Positions 30,740-40,281 of a stretch of 64,000 bases of DNA are shown piece by piece. Both the position numbers and the translations under genes were made by a program. The stretch's first letter is position 1; each line of letters opens with the position of its first letter. Source of the DNA: JAOAPY01 sp041492185 (GTDB lineage Bacteria > Acidobacteriota > Blastocatellia > Pyrinomonadales > Pyrinomonadaceae); NCBI GenBank assembly GCA_041492185.1, contig JBGPWL010000011.1, forward strand, positions 1-64,000. Direction: 5' to 3'. Below the pieces are notes generated by a model. It made no database searches and was not told where the DNA came from. It saw only the letters and a list, made by a program, of their open reading frames with translations.

Positions 30740-32044
30740 ATGAGCACGATTAATACTAATGTCAGCCAGGATCGTATCTGCGCGACGCGAGCGATGAAAA
30801 ACGCCAAGCATATCAGAGCTGTCGCGCCGCAAGTCTTTCCGGCAGTCGAGCCGCTGGACGGCTTCGCCAGCGTCCTGCCGTTCGACGTGCTGAACCGCTT
30901 TCATCGCATGACGGATGATGAGCTTCGCCGTCACCCGCATCTGCTGGAGGCCGCCCACAAACTGCGTCAGCGGGCGCCCTCCGGCAGCGCTCTGTCCGCC
31001 ACGAGTCTCTCGCTCTTCAAGGGCACTGTGCACCTCGCTAAGATAACGTTTAATGACGACGGAGCCATCAGGACCTTCAGCGACGCCGACATGGCGACGG
31101 TGCTTCAATATCTCAAGGTCGCCGCCCCCGCCATCATCGAATACACCTCGCAATACGGCGAATGCCGTCTGGATGTCTCGCCGAATATTCTGCAACTGCA
31201 GGTGGATGTCCACCTGGGCAAATACAATGACGATATGCTGCAAGGCTTTATCAAAACGCTCTTAAGCAGTAATAATCTTCCCCACAAGAGCTCTTGCATC
31301 GTCGTGTTCAATCCGGACGGCGTCGTCAATACGGATGGCGATGGCTCAAAGGGAATCGGCGGCTACCATGATTCGGTCTCGGGATCGCCCTACTGTTTCT
31401 GTAACGTGGGAGGGAGCAACTATACAGTTCAAGACCGTCAGAACCATTACGCAGAAACCCTCAGCCACGAGCTAGCAGAGATGGTCGTGGATCCGCAGGC
31501 TGATTTCTCAAACCCGGAAGTCTGCGATGCGTGCGCCGGAAACTGCAATAACAAATGGCTGGCCTTTTTCGCCACAGACTCATCCGGCGCCCCTCATTAC
31601 CTTGAGTCCGCCAGGAAAGTTCCCCCGCCTCCCTTCAACCACGACTTCTTCATCGCCGCCGTAGCTAGACCCAAAAACGCAAACGATTGTCCCCCGCCTG
31701 AGAGCGGATGTAACTATGCGGCGCCGGGAGATAAACAATCGCCTGGGCAAATTAAGACTGCCACCGGGAAACTCGCTTTCCTCCGGGTTCATAGGTTAGG
31801 CAGCGGTTTCGGGCCGCCCGCGGATTTCATTGACGTCGAAGTCGTCATCGGTATCAAGGGGGCGCAAGGTGCGTTTGGCTTCACGTTGCGCAACGACGAC
31901 AACCGCTTTGCGCATCAGGGTATGCTCGACCTGCTACGCGATGTCCACCGCTCCGATACGGTTGTGGAAGTGGAATATACGCTTGCTCCGGAAAAATTCG
32001 GCACAATCAATGGCACCATCCTTCGCGTTACGCGTAGGAAATAA
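30740..32044 (+). CDS. HELAE-motif (EXORDIUM/metalloprotease-like) protein with duplicated C-terminal domain
   Basis: About 434 residues. The central domain has ETLSHELAEMVVDPQADFSN, a His-Glu-x-x-Glu..Asp motif seen in phosphate-induced/EXORDIUM-like proteins and some zinc peptidases. It is followed by a Cys cluster (VCDACAGNC) and upstream by SCIVVFNPDGVV and YHDSVSGSPYCFCNVGG. The C-terminal 100 residues repeat the stand-alone protein encoded 200 bases upstream. No signal peptide is evident. An alternative TTG start lies at 30710. The family label is tentative: whether metal is bound cannot be settled here. Confidence 0.7.
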   Translation: MSTINTNVSQDRICATRAMKNAKHIRAVAPQVFPAVEPLDGFASVLPFDVLNRFHRMTDDELRRHPHLLEAAHKLRQRAPSGSALSATSLSLFKGTVHLAKITFNDDGAIRTFSDADMATVLQYLKVAAPAIIEYTSQYGECRLDVSPNILQLQVDVHLGKYNDDMLQGFIKTLLSSNNLPHKSSCIVVFNPDGVVNTDGDGSKGIGGYHDSVSGSPYCFCNVGGSNYTVQDRQNHYAETLSHELAEMVVDPQADFSNPEVCDACAGNCNNKWLAFFATDSSGAPHYLESARKVPPPPFNHDFFIAAVARPKNANDCPPPESGCNYAAPGDKQSPGQIKTATGKLAFLRVHRLGSGFGPPADFIDVEVVIGIKGAQGAFGFTLRNDDNRFAHQGMLDLLRDVHRSDTVVEVEYTLAPEKFGTINGTILRVTRRK

Positions 32045-32384
32045 AGGCCGAAGTTCGTCGCCGGTATTGCCCTGTTACAAAACTTCGTCATAACTTTTGA
32101 TTTTCACGGCGGCGCCGTGATCCTCGAATTCGTATGAGGCAATGCAACGCCGAACACTTCGTTTGCCCGGAGCGCCCTCTTTAGCTTGTTCTTTGCTTTC
32201 AAGGTTGTTCATAATCGCCGCGCACGGTCAACGCTGAGGTCCCACGGCTTTGCTTCCTCTACCTCAAACACTTCTTGAAGGTTTTGCCACGAGATCAGCG
32301 TGGGCGGTGTTCTCAATCAAAGACGAGAAGATGAACTGAAATCCAAAACCTTGTAATTCCTCTGCTCATCTGAGGTGAAGACCC
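32045..32384. other. Intergenic region, no gene supported
   Basis: The first bases continue the duplicated tract of the upstream copy. CACGGC, three bases, GCCGTG (32105-32119) forms a hairpin that could end transcription. Nothing else recognisable was seen before the protease gene; its promoter must lie here. Confidence 0.5.
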
Positions 32385-34085
32385 ATGTCGAGAATCAGCA
32401 GTCTCTTATTTTGCGCTTTGTTAGTCGCCTCTGTTTTCAGTCTGTCTCTTGCACAAACCAGCGCCCCTGCGACTACTCAAGCCGATAAGGTCCAAGCCGA
32501 GAAGTGGCGTGAAGATTTGCGCTACATGGCTGAGGAAATGCCGAAGTACCACAAGACTCTTTTCCACACCATAACGCGCGAGCAGTTCGAGAGCGCAATC
32601 AAAAAACTTGACGAACGAATCCCTTCGCTGGCCAGACATCAAATTATCGTCGAGATGGCGCGAATCGTGGCGATGGTTGGCGATGGACATACTAATATCG
32701 CGCCCACCCGCGATCCGAAAATCGGCTTTCGCACTTATCCCATCAAACTATACTTCTTCAAAGATGGTTTGTACGTTCGGGCGGCAACTCGTGAACACGC
32801 GGACCTCGTCGGAGCGCGCGTCGACAAAATAGGGAAGCTTTCCGTCGAGCAGGCATACAAAGCCGTGCGCGAAATTATCGGGCGAGACAACGAGATGGAT
32901 GTGAAGTACTTTGCCGCCAATCTCCTGGTTATGTCGGAAGTGCTTCACGCGCTCGGTCTGATCGACGATATGGAGAACGCCAGATTCATCGTCGAGCGCC
33001 GAGGCGAACAAAGCATCGTAGACCTCAAGCCGTTTGGACCGGCGGATCTGATCCCACCCGATACAGACACGACCTGGATGCCTACAGCAGGCTGGATTGA
33101 CGCGCGTGGAAGTTCGCAAGCGCCGGTGTTGGGATATCCGAACGCCCAATCAACGCCTCTTTGGCTGAAAGATCCGTTGAATAAGTTTTGGTTTGAATAC
33201 TTGGCTGATTCGAAAACGATTTATGTGCAATTCAACCAGGTTGGGAATAAAGAGGATGAGACAGTCGAAGCTTTCGCAAAGCGTCTCTTTGCTTTTGTAG
33301 GGGCCAATCCGGTTGATCGATTCGTTCTCGATCTTAGATTGAATCGAGGCGGAAACGGCGAATTCAATCGGCCTCTACTTCTCGGCATTATCAGATCTAA
33401 AATTGATCAGAAGGGCAAGCTGTTTACGATCGTTGGTCGCAGCACGTGGTCAGCAGCTCAATTTCTAACCAACGAACTGGAGAAATATACGAACACGATA
33501 TTCGTCGGTGAACCAACCGGCGGGAAAGTAAATAGCTATGGCGATTCTCGCAAGATCACGCTGCCCAACAGCGGGATCACCGTGCGCGTCTCAACTCTCT
33601 GGTGGCAGGAAGACGAGCGCGACACCCGCCAATGGACCGCGCCGCAAATCGCTGCTGACCTAACGTTTGAAGATTACCGCGACAATAATGATCCCGCGCT
33701 GAGGGCCATCCTCAACTATGTTCCAAAGAAGCCCCTGGCGGATTTGTTGAAGGAGGCTGCGCTGTCCAACGATTTCAAATTGGCAGCCGAAAGATACCGC
33801 GAATGGAAAGCCGACCCTGTTAATGAATACGTGAATGCCGAGCCGCTGATGACGCGCCTGGGTTATGAACTGATGGCCATGAAACGGTTCGATCAAGCTA
33901 TTGGAATCTTCAAGCTCAATGTTGACGCCTTTCCACAATCAGCCAATGTCTACGACAGTCTTGGCGAGGCGTATATGACGAGTGGTAATCGAGAATTGGC
34001 CATCCTGAATTACGAAAAGGCACTCGGGTTGAATCCAAATATGAGGTCGGCTACTGAAGCTTTAAGAAAGCTCCGCGGAAAGTAA
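32385..34085 (+). CDS. Exported S41-like serine protease with TPR tail
   Basis: A 566-residue protein with a signal peptide (LLFCALLVASVFSLSLAQT). The S41/tail-specific-protease core includes MVGDGHTNIAPT, FVLDLRLNRGGNGEFNRPLL and the presumed catalytic serine in GRSTWSAAQFLTNEL, then GEPTGGKVNSYGDS. No PDZ domain is obvious. The last 130 residues hold TPR-like helices (NVYDSLGEAYMTSGNRELAI). It probably cleaves peptides in the periplasm. Neighbours give no further clue. Confidence 0.85.
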   Translation: MSRISSLLFCALLVASVFSLSLAQTSAPATTQADKVQAEKWREDLRYMAEEMPKYHKTLFHTITREQFESAIKKLDERIPSLARHQIIVEMARIVAMVGDGHTNIAPTRDPKIGFRTYPIKLYFFKDGLYVRAATREHADLVGARVDKIGKLSVEQAYKAVREIIGRDNEMDVKYFAANLLVMSEVLHALGLIDDMENARFIVERRGEQSIVDLKPFGPADLIPPDTDTTWMPTAGWIDARGSSQAPVLGYPNAQSTPLWLKDPLNKFWFEYLADSKTIYVQFNQVGNKEDETVEAFAKRLFAFVGANPVDRFVLDLRLNRGGNGEFNRPLLLGIIRSKIDQKGKLFTIVGRSTWSAAQFLTNELEKYTNTIFVGEPTGGKVNSYGDSRKITLPNSGITVRVSTLWWQEDERDTRQWTAPQIAADLTFEDYRDNNDPALRAILNYVPKKPLADLLKEAALSNDFKLAAERYREWKADPVNEYVNAEPLMTRLGYELMAMKRFDQAIGIFKLNVDAFPQSANVYDSLGEAYMTSGNRELAILNYEKALGLNPNMRSATEALRKLRGK

Positions 34086-34207
34086 GATGATGCCTGATTC
34101 CAACTTCGTCTTTACAGCATCCGTGTGACAGCTTTACTTCTGCTCTACACGAACTATTGACTTACACTTAACGGGAAGAATATTGTGGCCGCTCAAGGTT
34201 GCTTTCC

Positions 34208-34591
34208 ATGCGACTACTTCGCACAACACTTCTTTTCGCCGCCGCGCTACTGATGGGTTTCGCGGCGATCATGAACGCGACCGTGAACGTCCCTCATCTT
34301 CGCGAGGACATGATGGAGATCAACGTGCGGCCGACGTTGCTGGGTGCGGTGTTATTGGGTTTGCACTTCAGTACGTTTGCGATGTTCGCATTCGCCTGCG
34401 TTGTCCTCGTCGGCGCAATCCAGTCTTTACGAGCGGCTGTCATTGCGCGACTACCGCTGTCTATCGTTGCTGTTACCTATATTGCATTCGGTATCGTGGC
34501 CTTCGTCTGGAGCGGGAGCCATCACACGCTGGGGTATGTGCTCATGGGAGTTCTGATTCTTGGCGCGGTTGCGATTCGAGAACCGCGCTAG
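34208..34591 (+). CDS. Small membrane protein
   Basis: A 127-residue protein with four hydrophobic segments (TTLLFAAALLMGFAAIMNAT, TLLGAVLLGLHFSTFAMFAF, LPLSIVAVTYIAFGIVAFVW, TLGYVLMGVLILGAVAI). AAGG precedes this ATG; a TTG three codons upstream is possible. No family is recognised. It stands alone between the S41 protease and an inverted CGCAAAGG repeat. Confidence 0.75.
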   Translation: MRLLRTTLLFAAALLMGFAAIMNATVNVPHLREDMMEINVRPTLLGAVLLGLHFSTFAMFAFACVVLVGAIQSLRAAVIARLPLSIVAVTYIAFGIVAFVWSGSHHTLGYVLMGVLILGAVAIREPR

Positions 34592-34692
34592 GTATTCAGG
34601 AGGTATACTGTGAATCCGTTCTGTAAACTGCACAGTTACACCGGCGCCTAGATCTCTTGTCAGTGAAAAGTATTTTTCTGAGGCGAATTTTC

Positions 34693-34790
34693 CTTTGCGT
34701 CTTTGCGCCTTTGCGGGAAACTTAAGTTGTTGTTAGCGTATTGCAAGTGAGAGTGAAAGCAGTTTCCCGCAAAGGCGCAAAGGCGCAAAG
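34693..34790. repeat. Inverted CGCAAAGG-word hairpin
   Basis: Left arm 34693-34721 and right arm 34762-34790 are complements at 28 of 29 positions, each made of three tandem GCAAAGGC words plus GGGAAAC, separated by a 40-base spacer. It lies 40 bases before the DUF711 gene. It is the cleanest copy of this repeat class. Confidence 0.85.
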
Positions 34791-34830
34791 TCTCCTCCTG
34801 GTCTGAGGCCGAGCCTCGCTAGCATTTTGC

Positions 34831-36126
34831 ATGTATCGCACACTGAATAAGCTTTTCACGTTTTTCTTTATGGTGGTGCTTGGTAGCGGCGCATCTCTCG
34901 GAATTGATCCATCTCAGGCGCGTTTCAGCTTTCCCACTACTGACAGGGTTGTTGCCGCTAAATCGCATCGCTTCAAAATTCGCACGATTACCGCGGGCGT
35001 CAATCTCAAGAACACAACGGACGTTGCCACCGTCGAATCGGCAATCAAGTTTCTGCAGCAGGCGAAAAAGGAATTCACGGATGAAGGATACGAGATTCAA
35101 ACTGTGCGCATCGCGACCCAGCCGCTGCCTGAGTATCTCAACGGCAAATCGCGCAACGACGCGCTGGCGGACCTCAAAAGGCTTGACGAGATCGTTTCCG
35201 CTGGAGGTGTGCTGCTTAGCATTGGACCTGTAATCACGGATGATCGTCATGATTTGGAATTTCCCTCGTGGGCCACGCGACTTGTTAAGGAAACGAAGAA
35301 TATCAATTTTAGCGTGACGGTTGCGTCCCCTGCGCGAGGCATTCACAGTCAAACCGCGCTCACCGCTGCTGAAACGATCGTAGCTATTAGTAAAGCAAGT
35401 CCTGGCGGCGAAGGGAATTTTCGTTTCACCGCCGCGGCGAATTGTCTAGCGGGTACGCCATTCTTTCCGGTCGCCTATCATCAAGGTCGGGACGCGTTCA
35501 GCATCGGACTGGAAACACCCGGCCTGTTGCAAGAAGCTTTTGAGCAATCCAAAGACATCGAAGAAGGGAAGTCGAAACTCAAGACTTTGCTCGAGTCTGA
35601 ACTGGGCCCAGTTGAAAAGTTGGCGTTGGGAATCTCGCGCAACGAACATCGTGAGTATTTAGGAATTGATACTTCGCCGGCACCGTCAAAAGACGCGAGC
35701 ATCGGCGCGGCAATCGAGGCTCTTACGCATGTTCCGTTTGGGAGTGCGTCAACGCTGGCTGCGTGCGCCGCGATCACGGATGTGCTCAAGAGCCTCAACA
35801 TCAAAACCTGTGGCTACTCTGGATTGATGCTTCCCGTGCTGGAGGACCCAGTGCTCGCCACACGCGCTGCCGAAGGGCGTTACAGTGTTCGAGAGTTGCT
35901 GCTCTATTCCAGCGTGTGCGGCACCGGCCTCGACGTAGTTCCGTTAGCCGGTGACACGTCAGCGAGGGAACTAGCAGCATTGATTCGCGATGTCGCCGCG
36001 CTTTCTACCAAACTTCACAAACCGCTTTCGGCTCGTCTCTTCCCGATTCCCGGAAAGAAGACTGGCGAGCGCGCGGAATTCACTAATCCCTTTCTTACAA
36101 GCTCGATTGTCATGAAACTGGATTGA
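34831..36126 (+). CDS. DUF711 (UPF0210)-family protein, exported form
   Basis: A 431-residue protein with an N-terminal hydrophobic helix (LFTFFFMVVLGSGASLG). The body has the DUF711 features: KIRTITAGVNLKN, LLSIGPVITDD, SIGLETPGLLQEAF and a late VCGTGLDVVPLAGDTSA plus FPIPGKK. The family is structurally related to glycyl-radical-like barrels and lacks a settled reaction. Eleven bases separate it from the M20 peptidase gene, and this pairing suggests a joint role in peptide or amide breakdown. Confidence 0.85.
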   Translation: MYRTLNKLFTFFFMVVLGSGASLGIDPSQARFSFPTTDRVVAAKSHRFKIRTITAGVNLKNTTDVATVESAIKFLQQAKKEFTDEGYEIQTVRIATQPLPEYLNGKSRNDALADLKRLDEIVSAGGVLLSIGPVITDDRHDLEFPSWATRLVKETKNINFSVTVASPARGIHSQTALTAAETIVAISKASPGGEGNFRFTAAANCLAGTPFFPVAYHQGRDAFSIGLETPGLLQEAFEQSKDIEEGKSKLKTLLESELGPVEKLALGISRNEHREYLGIDTSPAPSKDASIGAAIEALTHVPFGSASTLAACAAITDVLKSLNIKTCGYSGLMLPVLEDPVLATRAAEGRYSVRELLLYSSVCGTGLDVVPLAGDTSARELAALIRDVAALSTKLHKPLSARLFPIPGKKTGERAEFTNPFLTSSIVMKLD

Positions 36127-36137
36127 GGAGAAACGCT

Positions 36138-37718
36138 ATGAAGAAACCCATTGTCTCTCTTCTTGCTTTGATGTTGGTGCTCGGGTTAGGACGGTCGGCA
36201 CGGACGCAGGAAGCGGCCACGCTCAATGGTCTGAAACAGGAAGCTGTAAGTGAAGTCGACAAGCTGCAAGTGTTAACGCAGCAGATGGTCGATCAGATTT
36301 TTAGTTACAGCGAGCTTGGCTTTCAGGAGTACGAAACATCGCGATATCTCACCGGCATGCTGGAAAAGAATGGCTTCAAGGTAGAACGCGGCGTCGTCGG
36401 AATGCCGACGGCCTGGGTGGCGAGCTACGGATCGGGCAAGCCGGTCATCGGCTTCATCACCGACATCGATTGCATCCCGCGCGCTTCGCAGAAACCGGGA
36501 GTCGCTTATCACGATCCGATCGTCGAAGGCGCGCCCGGACACGGCGAAGGTCACAACTCCGGAATGGCCGTGAACGTCACCGCCGCGTTGGTCTTGAAGC
36601 AGTTGATGGAAAAGCACAAGCTGGCGGGCACGATCAAGATATTTCCCGGCGTCGCGGAAGAACTGGTCGGTGCGAAAGCTTTTTTTGTGCGCGCGGGATT
36701 GTTCAAAAACGTAGACATCATGCTCGGCTGTCACGTCGACAGCGATTTCGCGACCAACTATGGCCAGCCCGAACGCAACAGCGGTCTGATTTCGGTGCAG
36801 TACTTTTTTCACGGCAAGTCAGCGCACGCCGCGGGGGCTCCGTGGTCAGGACGCAGCGCGCTTGATGCGGTTGAGTTGATGAACATCGGCTGGAACTATC
36901 GCCGCGAGCATCTGCGTTTGCAGCAGCGTTCGCATTACGTCGTCATCAACGGCGGCGATCAGCCAAACGTGGTGCCGTCCGAAGCCGCCGTCTGGTATTA
37001 CTTTCGCGAATTGGATTACGCGCACATCAAAGAGCTTTACGAACTCGGCAACAAGATGGCCCAGGCCGCCACCATGATGACGGACACGACCGTAACTCAG
37101 CGCGTGGTTGGTTCTGCGTGGCCGAATCATTTCAACAAGGTTGTGGCTGAAGTTCAGCAGAAAAACATTGAAGCCGTCGGCATCCCTGTGTGGAGCGAAG
37201 CGGATCAAACGCTCGCCAAAGCTTTGCAAAAAGAGATTCACGCTAAAGAAGAAGGGTTGAAGACAAAAGTAAAAGCACTCGAACCGCCGAAAGAATCAAC
37301 GGGCGGCGGCTCCGACGACGTGGGTGACATTTCGTGGAATGTGCCGATGGTGTACCTGCGCTATCCGGCGAACATCCCAAACCTGCCGGGCCACAGTTGG
37401 GAAAACGGGATCGCCATGGCCACACCCATCGCGCACAAAGGCTCGACGGCGGGCGCGAAAGTGCAGGCAATGACGGCGCTTGATTTCCTGCTCTCACCCG
37501 AACTTATTAAGCAGGCCTGGAACTACTTTCGCGACGTGCAAACAAAGGACGTCAAGTACACGCCACTGATCAATCCGGCCGACCAGCCGGCGATTGAACT
37601 CAACAAGGACAAGATGGAAAAGTTTGTGCCGGAGTTGAAAAAGTATTATTACGATCCCACGAGATACAAAACTTACCTTGAGCAACTCGGCATAAAGTAT
37701 CCAACCGTCAGGAATTGA
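36138..37718 (+). CDS. Exported M20-family amidohydrolase (AbgB-like)
   Basis: A 526-residue protein with a signal peptide (VSLLALMLVLGLGRSART). The catalytic domain has FSYSELGFQEYETSRYLTGM, metal ligands in GFITDIDCIPRAS, APGHGEGHNSGMAVN and FPGVAEELVGAKAFF, and the dimerisation lid (KSAHAAGAPWSGRSALDAVE). This is the p-aminobenzoyl-glutamate hydrolase subunit B/carboxypeptidase group. It probably hydrolyses an N-acyl amino acid. GAGGAG supports this ATG over the upstream TTG at 36123. It is cotranscribed with the DUF711 gene. Confidence 0.9.
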   Translation: MKKPIVSLLALMLVLGLGRSARTQEAATLNGLKQEAVSEVDKLQVLTQQMVDQIFSYSELGFQEYETSRYLTGMLEKNGFKVERGVVGMPTAWVASYGSGKPVIGFITDIDCIPRASQKPGVAYHDPIVEGAPGHGEGHNSGMAVNVTAALVLKQLMEKHKLAGTIKIFPGVAEELVGAKAFFVRAGLFKNVDIMLGCHVDSDFATNYGQPERNSGLISVQYFFHGKSAHAAGAPWSGRSALDAVELMNIGWNYRREHLRLQQRSHYVVINGGDQPNVVPSEAAVWYYFRELDYAHIKELYELGNKMAQAATMMTDTTVTQRVVGSAWPNHFNKVVAEVQQKNIEAVGIPVWSEADQTLAKALQKEIHAKEEGLKTKVKALEPPKESTGGGSDDVGDISWNVPMVYLRYPANIPNLPGHSWENGIAMATPIAHKGSTAGAKVQAMTALDFLLSPELIKQAWNYFRDVQTKDVKYTPLINPADQPAIELNKDKMEKFVPELKKYYYDPTRYKTYLEQLGIKYPTVRN

Positions 37719-37840
37719 GAGGTCCATGTGGCACCCGGTTTCTGTCGCGCTCAGTTTGTGATAAGGCACGCAATATGGTTTGATCTTAGGCGGAAGATTT
37801 CGGCCTATCTATTTTGCTAGACCGGACACGAGGAAGAAAG

Positions 37841-40042
37841 ATGCTCCGGATTGGCAACTGCAAGAACGTTATCCTTAACAGACAAGTTCGATTTGCATTC
37901 CTGACTCTAACGCTCTTAATCGCACATCCTCTCGGTAACACTCTCGCTCAGAAGCAAAAATCCCAGAGCCTGGAACAGAAGCTTAACGAGCCGCCGCAGG
38001 AGCCGTCGGATGATGTCCTTCGCATCAGCACCGATTTAGTCCAAACCAGTGTTGCGGTTTTCGACAAGAGAGGTAAGTTCGTCGACAACCTGGGTCCGGA
38101 GAATTTCGAGTTGTATGTTGATGAAAAGCCGCACGCTCTTTTGTTCTTTGAACGCGTCATCAACGGAATTCGCGACCCGCTGAAATCCGATAGCACAGCG
38201 CGCCAGGCCCAGCAATCGCAAAAGTTGGCTAACGCTGAAAGCGCTGGTCGTCTGGTGTTGTTCTTTGTGGACGATCTGCATCTTTCCGCCGAGAGCATCA
38301 CTCGTTCGCGCAATATGTTGTTGAACTACATTGAGAAACAGATGGGCGAAAGCGATCAAGCGATCATTGCTTCGCCCTGCGGCCAAATCGGTTTTCTTCA
38401 GCAGTTGGCGGACGACAAGGACGTGCTGAGGGCGGCTGTCGAGCGATTGAAGTATCGCCCGACGCCAATGCAAGATACCGATCGTCCGACGATGTCGGTT
38501 TACCAGGCGCTCGCAATCGAGAGAAATGATGAAAGCGTTCTCAAGTATTTCGAAAACGTTTTACTGAGCAGCGTCCTGGCCGCTCAAGCCAAAATCAATC
38601 CTAGAATGGCTCGAGACGCAGCCGAGCGCATGACGAGAAGTCGCGCCGGTAGAATTGTCCGGCAGGCTGATTTCACGATAACTCAAACACTTGCGTCGTT
38701 GAATAGTTTCGTGCGCTCATCGGCCCAGGTGCCTGGGCGCAAAGTCGTCGTTTTCATCTCTGATGGTTTCTTAGTCAATCCGCAACATCCAGATGCTCGT
38801 AATCGCCTGCAACGTATCACGGACGCGGCGGCGCGAACCGGCGCCGTGATCTACGCAATTCAGGCGAGTGGACTGACAACCAGCTTTCCGGACGCGAGCA
38901 GCGACGCAGTCTCGCTTGACGGCGACACAGGGCGCCTTATGGGAGAGGACATTGCCAGTCAAGATCCGTTAACTGAACTTGCGGCAGATACGGGTGGGCG
39001 AGCGCTGCTCAACGCAAACGATCTCAATCGCAGCATGGCAAACGCGCTGAAAGAATCGAACGACTATTATCTGCTCGCCTGGCGGCCGGACACAGAGTTG
39101 CTTCAGCAAAAGGGATTTCATCACATCAGGGTGGGCATCAAAGGGCATCCCGATCTCACCGTGATGGTGAATCGAGGTCTGTTTTCAGAAGAGCGACCTG
39201 CAGTAGTCAACGCGCGCGCTCAAGCACAGAAACCTCAGGGAAGCTCTCTGATCGACGAACTCGCCGCAGCCATACGCGGTTCGGTCGGCAACGACAGGCT
39301 GAAGACTTACCTCACAGTCAATTACATGGATGCACCGAAGCGCGGCGGTTATTTATCTATCTTAATGCAGATGCAAACGCCCGTTTCAGCTGCAAATGAT
39401 CAGCGGTCAGTAGCGTTCGATGTCGCAGGGGTCGTTTATGACGATTCGGGCAAGGTCACCGGCAGCTTCGTCAATCGACTGAATGCGGCCGACCCGAAAG
39501 CGGAAAATATCACTTACCTTGACGAGCTCAACATCAAGCCGGGATTGTATCAGGTGCGGGTCGCGGCTCGAGACGAACGCGGTCGTATCGGAACGGCGAC
39601 GCAATGGATCAAGGTTCCTAACCTGTCTTCACACCAGCTTGCTCTTAGCAGCCTGCTTATAGGCGAGCGAGACGCAGCGGGAACGGCGACGGCCAGCAAT
39701 AAAGTTCAATCCCAAAAAGCGCAGTTAAGAGTCGATCGACGTTTCGCTACGGCTTCGCGTCTCCGCTTTTTGACGTATGTCTATAACGCGGCCCGTTCCG
39801 CCGGCAGCGCATCGCCGCAGTTAGAAGTTCACTTCGAGATTTTTCACAACAACCAGACTATAGTTTCCACGACCCCGCGCAAGATCGAGACAACGGGCAT
39901 CGATGATCTGGATCGCATCCCGTATGCCGGCGAGCTTTCGCTCTTCTCGATGCCCAGGGGCCATAGTATCCTGCGCGTCACTGTTACGGATCGCGTTGCC
40001 GGAAGAAGCGCGTCCCAGCAGGTTGCAATTGAAATCGAGTAA
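37841..40042 (+). CDS. Acidobacterial VWFA-related domain protein
   Basis: A 733-residue exported protein (signal helix FAFLTLTLLIAHPLGNTLAQ). The N-terminal part has ISTDLVQTSVAVFDKRGKFV and LGPENFELYVDEKPHALLFF, then a vWA-like domain (VLFFVDDLHLSAESITRSRN, GRKVVVFISDGFLVN). This is the TIGR03436-type family, much expanded in Acidobacteriota. The C-terminal 250 residues are beta-rich, like Ig/macroglobulin modules. Probably a surface or periplasmic adhesion or assembly protein. AGGAAG supports the start. Confidence 0.88.
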   Translation: MLRIGNCKNVILNRQVRFAFLTLTLLIAHPLGNTLAQKQKSQSLEQKLNEPPQEPSDDVLRISTDLVQTSVAVFDKRGKFVDNLGPENFELYVDEKPHALLFFERVINGIRDPLKSDSTARQAQQSQKLANAESAGRLVLFFVDDLHLSAESITRSRNMLLNYIEKQMGESDQAIIASPCGQIGFLQQLADDKDVLRAAVERLKYRPTPMQDTDRPTMSVYQALAIERNDESVLKYFENVLLSSVLAAQAKINPRMARDAAERMTRSRAGRIVRQADFTITQTLASLNSFVRSSAQVPGRKVVVFISDGFLVNPQHPDARNRLQRITDAAARTGAVIYAIQASGLTTSFPDASSDAVSLDGDTGRLMGEDIASQDPLTELAADTGGRALLNANDLNRSMANALKESNDYYLLAWRPDTELLQQKGFHHIRVGIKGHPDLTVMVNRGLFSEERPAVVNARAQAQKPQGSSLIDELAAAIRGSVGNDRLKTYLTVNYMDAPKRGGYLSILMQMQTPVSAANDQRSVAFDVAGVVYDDSGKVTGSFVNRLNAADPKAENITYLDELNIKPGLYQVRVAARDERGRIGTATQWIKVPNLSSHQLALSSLLIGERDAAGTATASNKVQSQKAQLRVDRRFATASRLRFLTYVYNAARSAGSASPQLEVHFEIFHNNQTIVSTTPRKIETTGIDDLDRIPYAGELSLFSMPRGHSILRVTVTDRVAGRSASQQVAIEIE

Positions 40043-40281
40043 GAACAATCGACTGCGTTCAAACGTTCTGCGGAAAGAGAGCGATGTGGCAGTAGCTCGA
40101 CCGTAAGGGAGGGCGCAAGGCACTTGAACCTCACATGTTATTCAAGATCGTCTACGCCGCGCCTTAGCGGAACGTTCCTTCCGTTCATGCGTTATGATGA
40201 GGGCGCTACAACTCGTTGAGAACAGTGCGTCGCGAATCTAAGTGATCTGGGAGTACTGCGGTTTTTTACGAGCCTTACCTC

